Shown here piece after piece: positions 7,641-19,515 of a stretch of DNA of 36,519 nt (positions are counted from its first letter, which is position 1; each line of letters begins with the position of its first letter). Source of the DNA: Acidaminococcus fermentans (GTDB lineage: Bacteria > Bacillota > Negativicutes > Acidaminococcales > Acidaminococcaceae); the NCBI GenBank assembly GCA_004555735.1, contig SFHH01000007.1, forward strand, positions 1 to 36,519, given 5' to 3'. The position numbers and the translations under genes were made by a program. The notes under the pieces were generated by a model. The model ran no database searches, had not been told where the DNA came from, and saw only the letters and a list, made by a program, of their open reading frames with translations.

Positions 7641-8525
7641 ATGCTAACCTATACATCCATTGCTGAATTGGTGGAAGCCGCAGAAAAAAGCGGCAAGAAA
7701 ATCAGCGAACTGGTCCTGGCGGACCAAGCAGAATCTCTGGAACAAAGCCCAAAAGCACTGTTCGACAAAATGTCCACGGATCTGGACGTGATGATCGACG
7801 CAGTGAAATTCGGAAAAAGAAAAGACCAGCGGTCCACCTCCGGGCTCACCGGCGGAGAAGGCTGGAAAATGAATGACTATACGGCCCGGACCCAGGGAGG
7901 GCTGTCCGGCACCATCATCGGCCATGCTATCGCCCGTGCTCTTTCCGTAGCCGGCTGCAATGCCTCCATGGGGCGGATCGTGGCCACCCCCACGGCTGGC
8001 AGCTGCGGCATCCTGCCCGGCTGTCTCTTGACCCTGATGGAAGAAAAGGGAGCGGACCGGAAGGATGTAGTCCTGTCCATCTTCACTGCAGGGGCCTTCG
8101 GTATGGTCATCGCCCAGAATGCCTGCATCGCCGGAGCCCAGGGAGGCTGCCAGGCAGAATGCGGCAGTGCTTCCGGCATGGCGGCGGCAGCTCTGGTAGA
8201 GCTGGCAGGGGGCACTCCCCAGCAGGCCGCCGATGCCTGTGCCATGGCCATCGCCAACCAGCTGGGCCTAGTGTGCGATCCTGTGGCTGGCCTGGTTGAG
8301 ATCCCCTGCATCAAACGGAACGCCAGCGGCGTGGTCATTGCCTTCTCTGCGGCGGATATGGCCCTGGCAGGCATCCGTTCCTGTATCCCAGTGGACGAAT
8401 GCATCGAAGCCATGCGGGCCGTAGGCAATGCTCTCCCTGCCTCCCTCCGGGAAACTGCCGGCGGTGGCTTGGCTGTCACCAAAACTGGCAAAAGATTGAA
8501 GGAACAGGTATTCGGAAAAGGCTGA
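7641..8525 (+). CDS. sdaAA: L-serine dehydratase, Fe-S dependent, alpha subunit
   Basis: Catalytic subunit that carries the [4Fe-4S] cluster, converting serine to pyruvate in an anaerobe's amino-acid fermentation. The 294-residue protein has the conserved TPTAGSCGILPG block (about 117-127), a cysteine cluster at C162, C170 and C174, and CDPVAGLVEIPC (212-223). Cluster ligands are expected among these cysteines. GAGGAGG lies 6 bases before the ATG at 7641. It follows sdaAB closely and ends just before a strong terminator. With the upstream symporter it forms an apparent uptake-plus-deamination unit. Confidence 0.96.
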   Translation: MLTYTSIAELVEAAEKSGKKISELVLADQAESLEQSPKALFDKMSTDLDVMIDAVKFGKRKDQRSTSGLTGGEGWKMNDYTARTQGGLSGTIIGHAIARALSVAGCNASMGRIVATPTAGSCGILPGCLLTLMEEKGADRKDVVLSIFTAGAFGMVIAQNACIAGAQGGCQAECGSASGMAAAALVELAGGTPQQAADACAMAIANQLGLVCDPVAGLVEIPCIKRNASGVVIAFSAADMALAGIRSCIPVDECIEAMRAVGNALPASLRETAGGGLAVTKTGKRLKEQVFGKG

Positions 8526-8532
8526 AGCCCAA

Positions 8533-8571
8533 AATGGGGCTGTTGCGCATGCAACAGCCCCATTATTTTTT
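8533..8571. terminator. Bidirectional terminator between sdaAA and the ftsB-like gene
   Basis: A 14-bp perfect stem (8533-8546 with 8551-8564, loop GCAT) is followed by ATTTTTT on the plus strand and preceded by AAAA, so it has T residues on both strands. It ends plus-strand sdaAA transcripts and, read from the other side, those of the convergent ftsB-like gene, whose stop codon overlaps the stem. Confidence 0.9.
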
Positions 8572-8844
8572 CACCATGAACAAAGGGATTTCGTTCTTCC
8601 CCACCATATTGTGCTCCTCCCGAGCGACCTTCTCGATATAGTGGATATCTCCCAGATTCTCTTTTTCCTTTTCCAATGCCAGATTCTCGGCTTTCAGCTG
8701 CTGGACTTTCTTTTCGGTCCGAACCCTTTCCTGGTGGAGCTGGAAGATCTGGAATCCCTGTTCCGCCACATTCTTGAGCAGAGGCAGTGTGCATACCAGG
8801 ATCACTATCAGGAATCTCTTGTTGAGCTTGTTTCTGGAACTCAT
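8563..8844 (-). CDS. FtsB/DivIC-like septum formation protein
   Basis: Small bitopic division protein expected to bridge other divisome proteins at the septum. The 93-residue product has a short basic N-terminus, one membrane segment (RFLIVILVCTLPLLKNVAEQ region), and a coiled coil (about 35-65, rich in E, K, L and Q). A conserved tail IEKVAREEHNMVGKNEIPL follows, which matches the DivIC family end. The ATG at 8844 has GAAAGG upstream. The gene stands after HU, the same position divIC holds in the mfd-spoVB-mazG locus of spore formers. A terminator between HU and this gene suggests a separate promoter or read-through. Confidence 0.85.
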   Translation of the reverse strand: MSSRNKLNKRFLIVILVCTLPLLKNVAEQGFQIFQLHQERVRTEKKVQQLKAENLALEKEKENLGDIHYIEKVAREEHNMVGKNEIPLFMVKK

Positions 8845-8891
8845 CTCGTCGCCTTTCCATACCCGGGCCCAGAGGACAAAAGGCCTGGGAT

Positions 8892-8926
8892 AAAAAAGCA
8901 ACCTGATACCGGGAGCATCAGGTTGC
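8892..8926 (-). terminator. Intrinsic terminator of the HU gene
   Basis: On the minus strand GCAACCTGAT pairs perfectly with ATCAGGTTGC (8917-8926 with 8898-8907, nine-base loop) and is followed by six Ts (8892-8897). It lies 12 bases after the HU stop codon. Confidence 0.92.
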
Positions 8927-8938
8927 TGAATCCGCCTC

Positions 8939-9214
8939 TTATTTGTTTACGGCATCCTTGAAAGCTTTCCCAGCCTTGAAAGCAGGAACATTGGCTTCTG
9001 CAATCTTAATGGTTTCGCCAGTGCGAGGATTCTTTCCGTTGCGGGCGTTGCGGACACGAGCTTCAAAAGTACCGAACCCGATCAGTTGTACCTTATCCTT
9101 CTTGGCAACGGCTTCTTTGACAGTATCAATGAAAGCGTTCACAGCCTTTTCAGCATCTTTTTTGGGCAGTGCGGTTTTGGACGCAACTTCAGCGATCAAT
9201 TCACTTTTGTTCAT
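8939..9214 (-). CDS. hup: DNA-binding protein HU
   Basis: Histone-like nucleoid protein that bends and compacts DNA as a dimer. The 91-residue protein matches the family from MNKSELIAEVASKT to the end, including the GFGTFEARVRNARNGKNPRT beta-arm base and FKAGKAFKDAVN tail. AGGAGG lies about 7 bases before the ATG. It has its own extended -10 promoter and strong terminator, so it is probably highly expressed alone although it sits inside the mfd-spoVB-mazG gene row. Confidence 0.97.
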   Translation of the reverse strand: MNKSELIAEVASKTALPKKDAEKAVNAFIDTVKEAVAKKDKVQLIGFGTFEARVRNARNGKNPRTGETIKIAEANVPAFKAGKAFKDAVNK

Positions 9215-9270
9215 AAGAAAAGTCCTCCTAATTGGGTATTGCGCCCTTTGTATGGCGCCTGACTATGGTC

Positions 9271-9276
9271 ATATTA
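9271..9276 (-). promoter_or_regulatory. Extended -10 box of the HU promoter
   Basis: On the minus strand TGCTAATAT gives TAATAT with the TGN extension, 56 bases before the HU ATG. No good -35 box is visible. The leader that follows can form a GCGCC/GGCGC hairpin (about 9241-9258). Confidence 0.5.
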
Positions 9277-9357
9277 GCACAAACATAGGAAAAATGCACG
9301 TGTTTTTTGGAAAAATCTTGAAAACAACCGCATGGACAGGGGCTTCCAGCCATTTTG

Positions 9358-10182
9358 TCACTTTTCGGACGGCTGTCGGAGAGATTGTTTGGCAGCCTTC
9401 CATCCAGCTTCCATATCTTCCAGGGAAAGGTCTTTCCACGTCTTCCCTGCTGCCCGTACCTGTTCTTCCAGGCGCTGGAACCGCTGCTGGAATTTATTAT
9501 TGGCCCGGTTCAGCGCCGTTTCCGGCTCCAGTCCCAATTTCCGGGCGTAGACCGCTAAGGCGAAGAAAAGATCTCCCAATTCCTCTTCGGTCCGTTCTTG
9601 ATCTGAAGCCGCAGCCGCCTCCTGGAGCTCTTTTTTCTCTTCCTGGACCTTATCCCATGCGGCAGAGGCATCAGGCCATTCAAAGCCGGTTTTTGCGGCT
9701 TTAGCGCTGAGTTTGTAGGCCCGCATCAGGGCTGGCAGTCCCTTGGCGATTCCATCCAGGGCATGTGTCCGTTCTTTTTTCTCTTCTGCCTTCAGTTCCT
9801 CCCAGTTCCGCATCACTTCCCCGGCCCCGCTGACCTGAGTGTCCCCGAAGACATGAGGATGGCGGTGGACCAGTTTCTTCACCAAGTCATCGATGACGTC
9901 CTGCATGGTGAACAGGCCCTCTTCTTCAGCCAGGCGGGCGTGGAATACCACTTGGAGGAGCACATCCCCCATTTCTTCCCGCATGCCGGCCACATTGCCA
10001 TCATCGATAGCTTCCAGCATTTCATAGACTTCTTCCACCAGTTCCCGCCGCATGCTGGTATGGGTCTGCACCCGATCCCAGGGGCAGCCCCCGGGTTCCC
10101 GCAGGACCCGCACCAGTTCGATCAGCGGACGCAGATCCAATACGCCCAGTTCATGGATTCCCTTTTCATGGAGTGTTTTCAT
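9358..10182 (-). CDS. mazG: Nucleoside triphosphate pyrophosphohydrolase MazG
   Basis: Hydrolyses nucleoside triphosphates to monophosphates and pyrophosphate, cleaning damaged nucleotide pools. The roughly 274-residue protein has two MazG domains. The N-terminal one has CPWDRVQTH, EEVYE and EEMGDVLLQVVFHARL; the second has EELGDLFFALAVYAR near residue 200. It lacks the N-terminal methylase-like domain found in Bacillus YabN. The ATG at 10182 has GAGG 6 bases upstream. An alternative ATG at 10194 forms an ATGA overlap with the stop of the flippase gene, so coupled translation from either start is likely. Confidence 0.93.
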   Translation of the reverse strand: MKTLHEKGIHELGVLDLRPLIELVRVLREPGGCPWDRVQTHTSMRRELVEEVYEMLEAIDDGNVAGMREEMGDVLLQVVFHARLAEEEGLFTMQDVIDDLVKKLVHRHPHVFGDTQVSGAGEVMRNWEELKAEEKKERTHALDGIAKGLPALMRAYKLSAKAAKTGFEWPDASAAWDKVQEEKKELQEAAAASDQERTEEELGDLFFALAVYARKLGLEPETALNRANNKFQQRFQRLEEQVRAAGKTWKDLSLEDMEAGWKAAKQSLRQPSEK

Positions 10183-10190
10183 ACTATGCC

Positions 10191-11735
10191 TCATTTCCTT
10201 TTTATCAGCTCACTGTATTTCAATTCTCCAGTACCCAGGAGACACAAGCCATAGACTGCAGCGCCTAAGAAGATCTCCAGGGCCAACGGGAGCACGGGCC
10301 CCGTACTGATCCGGGCTGCCGCCGGACCTACAGCCCATATGGCCAGACCCATGACAGCTGCTGCCAAAGCGATCCGCAGGCAGTTTTTTCCCGGCAGGGT
10401 CAGCCGGTCACTGTGATACATCCACAGCAGATTCCCCATCCCGGCTGCGGCCAGATTGGCATCAGTAGCCCAAGCCGCCCCCTGGATATTCCAAAATGGA
10501 TCGGCCGTAAGGGTCCAGAGAAGTCCGACCTTGACAAAAAGGCTCAGCAGCATATTCACCATAGGGACCCGGGTATGGCCCAACCCCTGGAGGATAGCCG
10601 TGGACACCTGATGGAGTCCCAGGAAGAAAATGGCCGGGGCCAGGGCGGTGATCACCATTCCTGCATGGACGGTGCCGTAGAGCACCTGGGAAATGGGTGT
10701 CCCCAGGAGCCCCACTCCCACAGCAGCCGGCACGTTCAGCAGCAGGAAGAAGCGGAAGGCCCGGCGTGTCTTGCCCTCCATCAGGTCTCTCCGGCCCAAG
10801 GCTTTGGCTTCTGCCACTGCCGGCACCACGGAAGCGGCCAAAGAATTGGTGGGGATGGTCCCCATGTTCACCAAAGGCATAGCCATACCGGACAGATACC
10901 CCAGGGCCCTGGTAGAAGCGACCACCGTAAACCCAGCAGCCAGCAGCCGTTCCGGTACCAGGATCATCTCGATGCCGCTGACCACCGGTACCATCAGGTT
11001 CGCACAAGTCACCGGCAGGGCCAAAGAAATCAGCTGCCAGGCGGTTGCCCGGAGAGACGGCTGTCCTTCCTCCACAGGGGAAAGCGGTTCCCTCCGCCAG
11101 CGTTTCTGCTGCTGATGGAAGAACCACAAGAGGAGAACCAGGCTCACCACAGCTCCAGGGACGGCCCCGAAGGCGGCACCGGCAGCCCCCCAAGCCAGCC
11201 CTTTCGGCAGCAGGACCCAGGCCAAAAGGACCATCGTGACCACCCGGGTGAACTGTTCCAGGATCTGGGAGACTGCCGTAGGGGTCATTTCCTGGAAACC
11301 CTGGAAATAGCCTCGGAAACAGGCTACGGGAATGGACAGTCCGATGGCCGGGACCAAGGCCAGCATAGCAAGCCGAGCCCGTCCGTCTTTGACAATTCCC
11401 CCATCGATGAGCCAAGGGACCAGGACCCAGGCCAGCCCGGCAAAAAAGATTCCTGCCAGCGCCATCAGGCCAGCCGAGATCCCCAGGATCCCCTTGGCAC
11501 CCTGCCGGTCCCCTACAGCGGCCCGCCGGGAAATCAGGATGGACATGGCCGCTGGGATTCCGGCGGACGACAGGGCCACCAGCAAGAGATACAGAGGATA
11601 AGCGATCTGGTACAGCCCGATGCCTTCCCCCCCTAACAGCCGAGAAAGGAGGATCCGGTTCACCGATCCCAAGATCTTTACCAGGAGCCCCGCTGCCGTC
11701 AGGACCAATGTCCCTTTCATGAATCGGTCTGCCAT
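10191..11735 (-). CDS. SpoVB/MurJ-type polysaccharide flippase
   Basis: Polytopic membrane protein of the MOP superfamily expected to flip a lipid-linked saccharide or cell-wall precursor. The 514-residue protein has about 14 hydrophobic segments. Its N-terminus contains TLVLTAAGLLVKILGSVNRI and ARLLGGEGIGLYQIAYPLY-like sequence (here SRLLGGEGIGLYQIA), typical of SpoVB/YabM. In spore formers spoVB lies between mfd and mazG, exactly as here, although this lineage shows no other sporulation genes in the window. GGAGG precedes the ATG by 8 bases. Directly upstream of that site is a ten-copy 7-mer array (11750-11819), which could make its expression variable. The transported lipid is unknown. Confidence 0.88.
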   Translation of the reverse strand: MADRFMKGTLVLTAAGLLVKILGSVNRILLSRLLGGEGIGLYQIAYPLYLLLVALSSAGIPAAMSILISRRAAVGDRQGAKGILGISAGLMALAGIFFAGLAWVLVPWLIDGGIVKDGRARLAMLALVPAIGLSIPVACFRGYFQGFQEMTPTAVSQILEQFTRVVTMVLLAWVLLPKGLAWGAAGAAFGAVPGAVVSLVLLLWFFHQQQKRWRREPLSPVEEGQPSLRATAWQLISLALPVTCANLMVPVVSGIEMILVPERLLAAGFTVVASTRALGYLSGMAMPLVNMGTIPTNSLAASVVPAVAEAKALGRRDLMEGKTRRAFRFFLLLNVPAAVGVGLLGTPISQVLYGTVHAGMVITALAPAIFFLGLHQVSTAILQGLGHTRVPMVNMLLSLFVKVGLLWTLTADPFWNIQGAAWATDANLAAAGMGNLLWMYHSDRLTLPGKNCLRIALAAAVMGLAIWAVGPAAARISTGPVLPLALEIFLGAAVYGLCLLGTGELKYSELIKRK

Positions 11736-11749
11736 CCCTGCCGCCTCCC

Positions 11750-11819
11750 TTCACTCTTCACTCTTCACTCTTCACTCTTCACTCTTCACTCTTCACTCTT
11801 CACTCTTCACTCTTCACTC
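11750..11819. repeat. Ten perfect copies of a 7-mer (TTCACTC; GAGTGAA on the coding strand)
   Basis: Ten uninterrupted copies of TTCACTC fill the 91-base gap between the mfd stop (11827) and the flippase ribosome site (GGGAGG, about 11744-11749). The perfection suggests recent slippage and variable copy number. On the minus strand each 21-base period contains TGA in every frame, so the array is not translated in the direction of the flanking genes. Unlike a CRISPR array it has no spacers. Confidence 0.95.
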
Positions 11820-11826
11820 TTAGTGA

Positions 11827-14800
11827 TTATAGCATGGAGGGAAGATGCTTTTCCAGCCACTGGAGAGGTTCTTCCTTCATGCCCCGGGTCTTGAGGACGA
11901 ACTGAGGCTGTGGCCCCATCTTCAGGACGGCCCGGGGCACATATTCCCGGATCAATGCCTGGAGCACATCTGGATTGGCTTTGCTGTGGGGATCAAAGGT
12001 GATCCGCACTTCTCCCGGCCGCACCGCAATTCCAGTGATCCGCAGTTTCCGGCACAGATCCCGGAGGGCAGCCACCCGCCATAAGTTCACCACTTGTTCC
12101 GGAGGCGTCCCGAAACGGTCGATGATTTCGTCCATCAGGTCATCCCGCTCTTCATATTTCATATCACCCAGACGATGGTACAGTTCCAGCTTATACCGGG
12201 GATTGTCGATGTAATCGTCCGGAATATAGGCATCCAGTTTCATTTCGATCACTGGATCCGGCGGAATGGGTTCATCCGGGTTCCCGCCGTTCTGGAGGGT
12301 GTTGATGGTCTTTTCCAGCAGCCGGCAGTAGAGATCGAAGCCCACCCCGGCGATCTGGCCATGCTGTTCCGCTCCCAAGAGGTTCCCGGCCCCCCGGATT
12401 TCCAAATCCCGCATGGCAATCTTGAAACCGGCCCCCAGCTCTGTGAAGTCCCGGATAGCCTGGAGTCGCTTCTGGGCCACTTCACTGAGGACCCGATCCT
12501 TCTTGTAGAGGAAATATGCATAAGCCAGCCGGGAAGACCGGCCCACTCGGCCCCGCATCTGGTACAGCTGGGACAGGCCGAAATTTTCCGCTCCGTCGAT
12601 GATGATGGTATTGGCCAGCGGTACATCCAATCCGTTTTCAATGATGGTGGTGCACAGGAGCACATCAAAATCCCCCTGGTAGAATCCCAGCATCACATCT
12701 TCCAGTTCGTCTTCCCCCATCCTCCCATGGGCCAGTCCGATGGTGATCCCAGGGACCAGTTCCCGGAGATGGGCAGCGATCCGGCTCAGTCCTTCGATCC
12801 GATTATGGACATAATAGATCCGTCCGCCCCGACGGATTTCCCGTTCCAGAGCTTCCCGGACCATCCCGTCATCATATTCGGCCACGTAGGTCTCCACTGG
12901 CAGCCGGTCTTCCGGAGGAGATTCGATGATGCTCATGTCCCGTCCCTTCACCAGTGCCAGATGCAGCGTCCGGGGAATGGGCGTAGCAGAAAGGGTCAGC
13001 ACATCGATTCCCGCACTGCGCTGTTTGATTTTTTCTTTTTGGGCCACTCCGAACCGCTGTTCTTCGTCGATGATGAGGAGCCCCAGATCATGGAACTCCA
13101 CATCGGGATTCAGGATCCGATGGGTTCCGATGAGTACGTCGATTTTTCCTTCCGCCACCCGTTCCATGATTTCCCGCTGCTGTTTGGGAGTCCGGAACCG
13201 GCTGAGCATCTCCACCCGTACCCCGAATGATCCCATCCGCTGGGAAAAGGTCAGCAGGTGCTGCTGAGCCAAGACGGTGGTAGGAGCTAAGACTGCCACC
13301 TGTTTGCCGTCCATAACGGCCTTGAAAGCCGCCCGGATGGCCACTTCCGTCTTACCGTATCCCACGTCTCCGCACAGGAGCCGTTCCATAGGCACAGGTT
13401 TCTCCATATCTGCCTTGATCTCGGCAATGGCTTTCAGCTGGTCCGGCGTCTCTTCAAAGGGGAAGCTGTCCTCGAACTCTTTCTGCCAGTGGGTATCCGG
13501 GGCGAAAGCATGGCCCGGGGTAATCTTCCGCTGGGCATAGAGCCGGAGCAATTCCGTGGCCAGGATGGTAATGGCCTTCTGGGCTTTCCGAGTAGCCTTC
13601 TGCCAGTCTTTCCGGCCCATATTGGACAGTTTTGGGGGTGTCCCCTCATTGCCCACATATTTATGTAGCAGACTTACCTGCTCTACCGGCACATGGAGTT
13701 TATCCCCCTTGGCATACTGGAGCTGGAGATAGTCCCGGTGGACCCCATTCACTTCAATGGTCTCTACGCCCATATACCGGCCGATGCCCTGGGTATCATG
13801 GACCACATAGTCCCCCACCTTGATGTCGGAGAAATAATTCAGAGAAGGTCCCTTGCCCTTGGCCTTTGTCAGCCGCCGCTTCTTCTGCATCCCGAAGATG
13901 TCGCTTTCCGTAAGCAGCAGCCACTTCTCATCCCAGAAATAAAACCCGCTGGTCAAGCTGCCGGCAAAGACTGTCCCGCCTTGTTCCGGTACGCCCTTCA
14001 GTTCTCCGGAAAAAGCGACAGCAACACCGCTTCCCTTTAGGCTTTCCGCCAAACCGACGGCTTTGTCCCTGGTCCCCATCATGATCAAGGGATGGATTCC
14101 CTGCTCCAGCCATCCTTTCAGGTCCTTCTGGAGCAGATCCGTGTTCTTGTTGTACGGTGCCATGGACCGTACCTGGACATGGAGCTTAGGGGCCTGGGAA
14201 AAATAGGGATGTCCCAAGTCACTGACGGTTGCCAGGTGGCATTCTCCTGCCTGGGCGATCATGGTTTCCTGGTCCAGCAGCAGATCGGCAAATTCCCGAT
14301 TGTCCCCCCAGCTCTTCCGGCACTCCTCGAAGAATCCGGACGGTTCATCCAGCACGGCCAGCTGATCCGCCGTCAAGTACTGGAAAATAGAGGATGTCTC
14401 CTCCTGTCCTTCCACCGCCAGGGGCATGATCCCCACCTGGGGAATAGAGCCCATGCTCCGCTGGGTATCCAGATCGAAGCATTTGATGACATCGATGGTA
14501 TTGTCAAACCATTCGATCCGCACCGGGTCCTTGGCATTGATGGGGAATACATCCAGGATATCACCCCGCACAGCCAGCTGCCCGATGGTATCCACCTGAT
14601 CCGTCCGTTCATAACCAGCCTTCACCAATTTTTCCACCACCAGGGCCTGCTCCAATTCCTGCCCGGCAGCCAGCTTGATATTTTCCCGGACCAGGGTTTC
14701 CGGTGCCGGCAGTTTCTGGATAGCTGCTTCTGCTGTCACGAAGATGATCCCCTTTTCTTTACGGCAGATCATCTCCAAGGCAGCGGCCCGTTCCGCCACC

Positions 14801-15105
14801 ACCTGTTCATTCCGAGTATCCACTTGTCCATGGATCAGACTGGCCGGATACAATTCCCGCATGGCCAGATCTGGATAGAAGTAGGCCAGTTCCCTGCGCT
14901 GGGCCCGGATGCTTTCCCGGTTCACCGTCAGGATCACCAGAGGTTGGGCCGCCTGGACCGTTTCTTGGAGAGCACACAAAAAGCCAGCTTTCACAGAACC
15001 TGTGAGACCGGTCAGCTGTACAGGTCCGCTTTCCCTCTTCCAGAGCTCTGCGGCTTCCCGTATATTCTTTTCCTCTATAAGCAGTTTCGTCAGTGTAGTT
15101 GTCAT
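11827..15105 (-). CDS. mfd: Transcription-repair coupling factor Mfd
   Basis: ATP-dependent translocase that removes stalled RNA polymerase and recruits UvrA to lesions. The 1092-residue protein has the UvrB-like N-terminal module and the CarD-like polymerase-interacting domain from about residue 425 (DIKVGDYVVHDTQGIGRY). The helicase motor has Walker A GDVGYGKTE near 578-586, DEEQRFG near 678 and SATPIPRTL. The C-terminal TRCF domain completes it. The ribosome site is weak (AGAGAG). It follows glpX after a repeat element and precedes the flippase, as spoVB follows mfd in other Firmicutes. Confidence 0.97.
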   Translation of the reverse strand: MTTTLTKLLIEEKNIREAAELWKRESGPVQLTGLTGSVKAGFLCALQETVQAAQPLVILTVNRESIRAQRRELAYFYPDLAMRELYPASLIHGQVDTRNEQVVAERAAALEMICRKEKGIIFVTAEAAIQKLPAPETLVRENIKLAAGQELEQALVVEKLVKAGYERTDQVDTIGQLAVRGDILDVFPINAKDPVRIEWFDNTIDVIKCFDLDTQRSMGSIPQVGIMPLAVEGQEETSSIFQYLTADQLAVLDEPSGFFEECRKSWGDNREFADLLLDQETMIAQAGECHLATVSDLGHPYFSQAPKLHVQVRSMAPYNKNTDLLQKDLKGWLEQGIHPLIMMGTRDKAVGLAESLKGSGVAVAFSGELKGVPEQGGTVFAGSLTSGFYFWDEKWLLLTESDIFGMQKKRRLTKAKGKGPSLNYFSDIKVGDYVVHDTQGIGRYMGVETIEVNGVHRDYLQLQYAKGDKLHVPVEQVSLLHKYVGNEGTPPKLSNMGRKDWQKATRKAQKAITILATELLRLYAQRKITPGHAFAPDTHWQKEFEDSFPFEETPDQLKAIAEIKADMEKPVPMERLLCGDVGYGKTEVAIRAAFKAVMDGKQVAVLAPTTVLAQQHLLTFSQRMGSFGVRVEMLSRFRTPKQQREIMERVAEGKIDVLIGTHRILNPDVEFHDLGLLIIDEEQRFGVAQKEKIKQRSAGIDVLTLSATPIPRTLHLALVKGRDMSIIESPPEDRLPVETYVAEYDDGMVREALEREIRRGGRIYYVHNRIEGLSRIAAHLRELVPGITIGLAHGRMGEDELEDVMLGFYQGDFDVLLCTTIIENGLDVPLANTIIIDGAENFGLSQLYQMRGRVGRSSRLAYAYFLYKKDRVLSEVAQKRLQAIRDFTELGAGFKIAMRDLEIRGAGNLLGAEQHGQIAGVGFDLYCRLLEKTINTLQNGGNPDEPIPPDPVIEMKLDAYIPDDYIDNPRYKLELYHRLGDMKYEERDDLMDEIIDRFGTPPEQVVNLWRVAALRDLCRKLRITGIAVRPGEVRITFDPHSKANPDVLQALIREYVPRAVLKMGPQPQFVLKTRGMKEEPLQWLEKHLPSML

Positions 15106-15134
15106 AAAATTCTCTCTTTACAGGAACAGGGAAA

Positions 15135-15174
15135 GGGGGTGTGAAAAAATTCACACCCCCGGTCACTGGTCTCT
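15135..15174. repeat. Composite hairpin/heptamer intergenic element D
   Basis: An 11-bp perfect hairpin GGGGGTGTGAA/TTCACACCCCC (15135-15160, loop AAAA) is followed directly by two 7-mers, GGTCACT (15161-15167) and GGTCTCT (15168-15174). The last base enters the glpX stop codon. On the minus strand the hairpin follows glpX and is trailed only by TTTCCC, so it is at best a weak terminator. Layout matches elements A, B and C. Confidence 0.65.
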
Positions 15175-16136
15175 TACAGTTTGATATTGATATCGTTCCG
15201 GTCGAACGTGTGTACCGCATCGATGAAGCGGACCGTTCCCGTAGCATACCGCATGGAAATGGTATGGGTACGGGCCCCATTGCCGAAGTAATTGACGCCC
15301 CGCAGCATATCGCAGTTGGTGATGGCCGTTGCGGTGAACATGCAGTCATCGCCCTTCACCAGGTCATCGATGGTCAGGATCTTCTTGGTGTCTTCAATGC
15401 CCATCTTCCGGCAGCGTTCCACCTGGTCTTCATTTTCCGGGACCAGACGGGCCTGCATATCACCGCCCAAGCATTTCAGCCCGCAGGCAGCCAGGACCCC
15501 TTCCGGAGCACCGCCCCGGCCGATGTACATGTGGACACCGGTGCCTTCGATACCGGCATCGATGATGGGATCCACATCTCCGTCACTGATCAGGCGGATC
15601 CGCGCCCCCACGGAACGGACTTCTTCAATGATTTTCCGGTGCCGGGGCCGATCCAGGGCCACCACCGTCAGATCGTTCACATTCCGGTGCAGTGCCTTGG
15701 CCACCCGTTCCAGGTTCACACTCACAGGATCATCGATGTTGATGCAACCTTTGGCCCGAGGACCTACGGCAATCTTATCCATATACATATCCGGAGCATG
15801 GAGCAGGCATCCCTTCGGGGCAATGGCGATGACGGCAATGGCGCCGTTCTGCCCTTTGGCCACCAGGTTGGTCCCTTCCACCGGATCCACGGCGATATCC
15901 ACATCAGGACCGCCGGCACCTACTTCTTCCCCGATATACAGCATCGGGGCTTCATCCATTTCCCCTTCGCCGATGACTACCGTGCCATTGATATGGACGG
16001 TATCAAACATTTTCCGCATGGCATCCACAGCCAGCTGATCAATGCCATTCTTATCTCCCCGGCCTACGCCACGGGCACTGGCAATCGCTGCAGCTTCCGT
16101 TACTCGGACAAATTCCATGGATAATTCTCTATTCAT
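15174..16136 (-). CDS. glpX: Class II fructose-1,6-bisphosphatase
   Basis: Metal-dependent phosphatase converting fructose 1,6-bisphosphate to fructose 6-phosphate in gluconeogenesis. This is expected in an amino-acid fermenter that must build sugars. The 320-residue protein has the GlpX signatures GTVVIGEGEMDEAPML (51-66) and DPVEGTNL (84-91), with metal-binding acidic residues, and YIGRGGAPEG further on. GGGAGG lies 8 bases before the ATG. It has its own promoter overlapping the pyrG stop codon. The ending overlaps a repeat unit. Confidence 0.96.
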   Translation of the reverse strand: MNRELSMEFVRVTEAAAIASARGVGRGDKNGIDQLAVDAMRKMFDTVHINGTVVIGEGEMDEAPMLYIGEEVGAGGPDVDIAVDPVEGTNLVAKGQNGAIAVIAIAPKGCLLHAPDMYMDKIAVGPRAKGCINIDDPVSVNLERVAKALHRNVNDLTVVALDRPRHRKIIEEVRSVGARIRLISDGDVDPIIDAGIEGTGVHMYIGRGGAPEGVLAACGLKCLGGDMQARLVPENEDQVERCRKMGIEDTKKILTIDDLVKGDDCMFTATAITNCDMLRGVNYFGNGARTHTISMRYATGTVRFIDAVHTFDRNDINIKL

Positions 16137-16180
16137 TCCATACGCCTCCCAATTCGTTCGGCAATTTTCATTGCCCTATC

Positions 16181-19515
<3,335 letters not shown>

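Noticed and set aside
10191-11735. Evidence of sporulation from the SpoVB-like gene
   Set aside because: The flippase family is widespread in non-spore formers, and no sporulation regulators or coat genes are present.
11750-11819. CRISPR array
   Set aside because: Units are contiguous 7-mers with no spacers and no cas genes nearby.
11620-11823. Plus-strand frame encoding repeated FTLHSSL units
   Set aside because: It merely translates the 7-mer DNA array, in which every seventh codon repeats; no plausible start context or homologous domain.
15135-15160. Strong terminator after glpX
   Set aside because: The stem is perfect but is trailed by TTTCCC on the minus strand rather than a T run, so it was listed as part of a repeat element instead.
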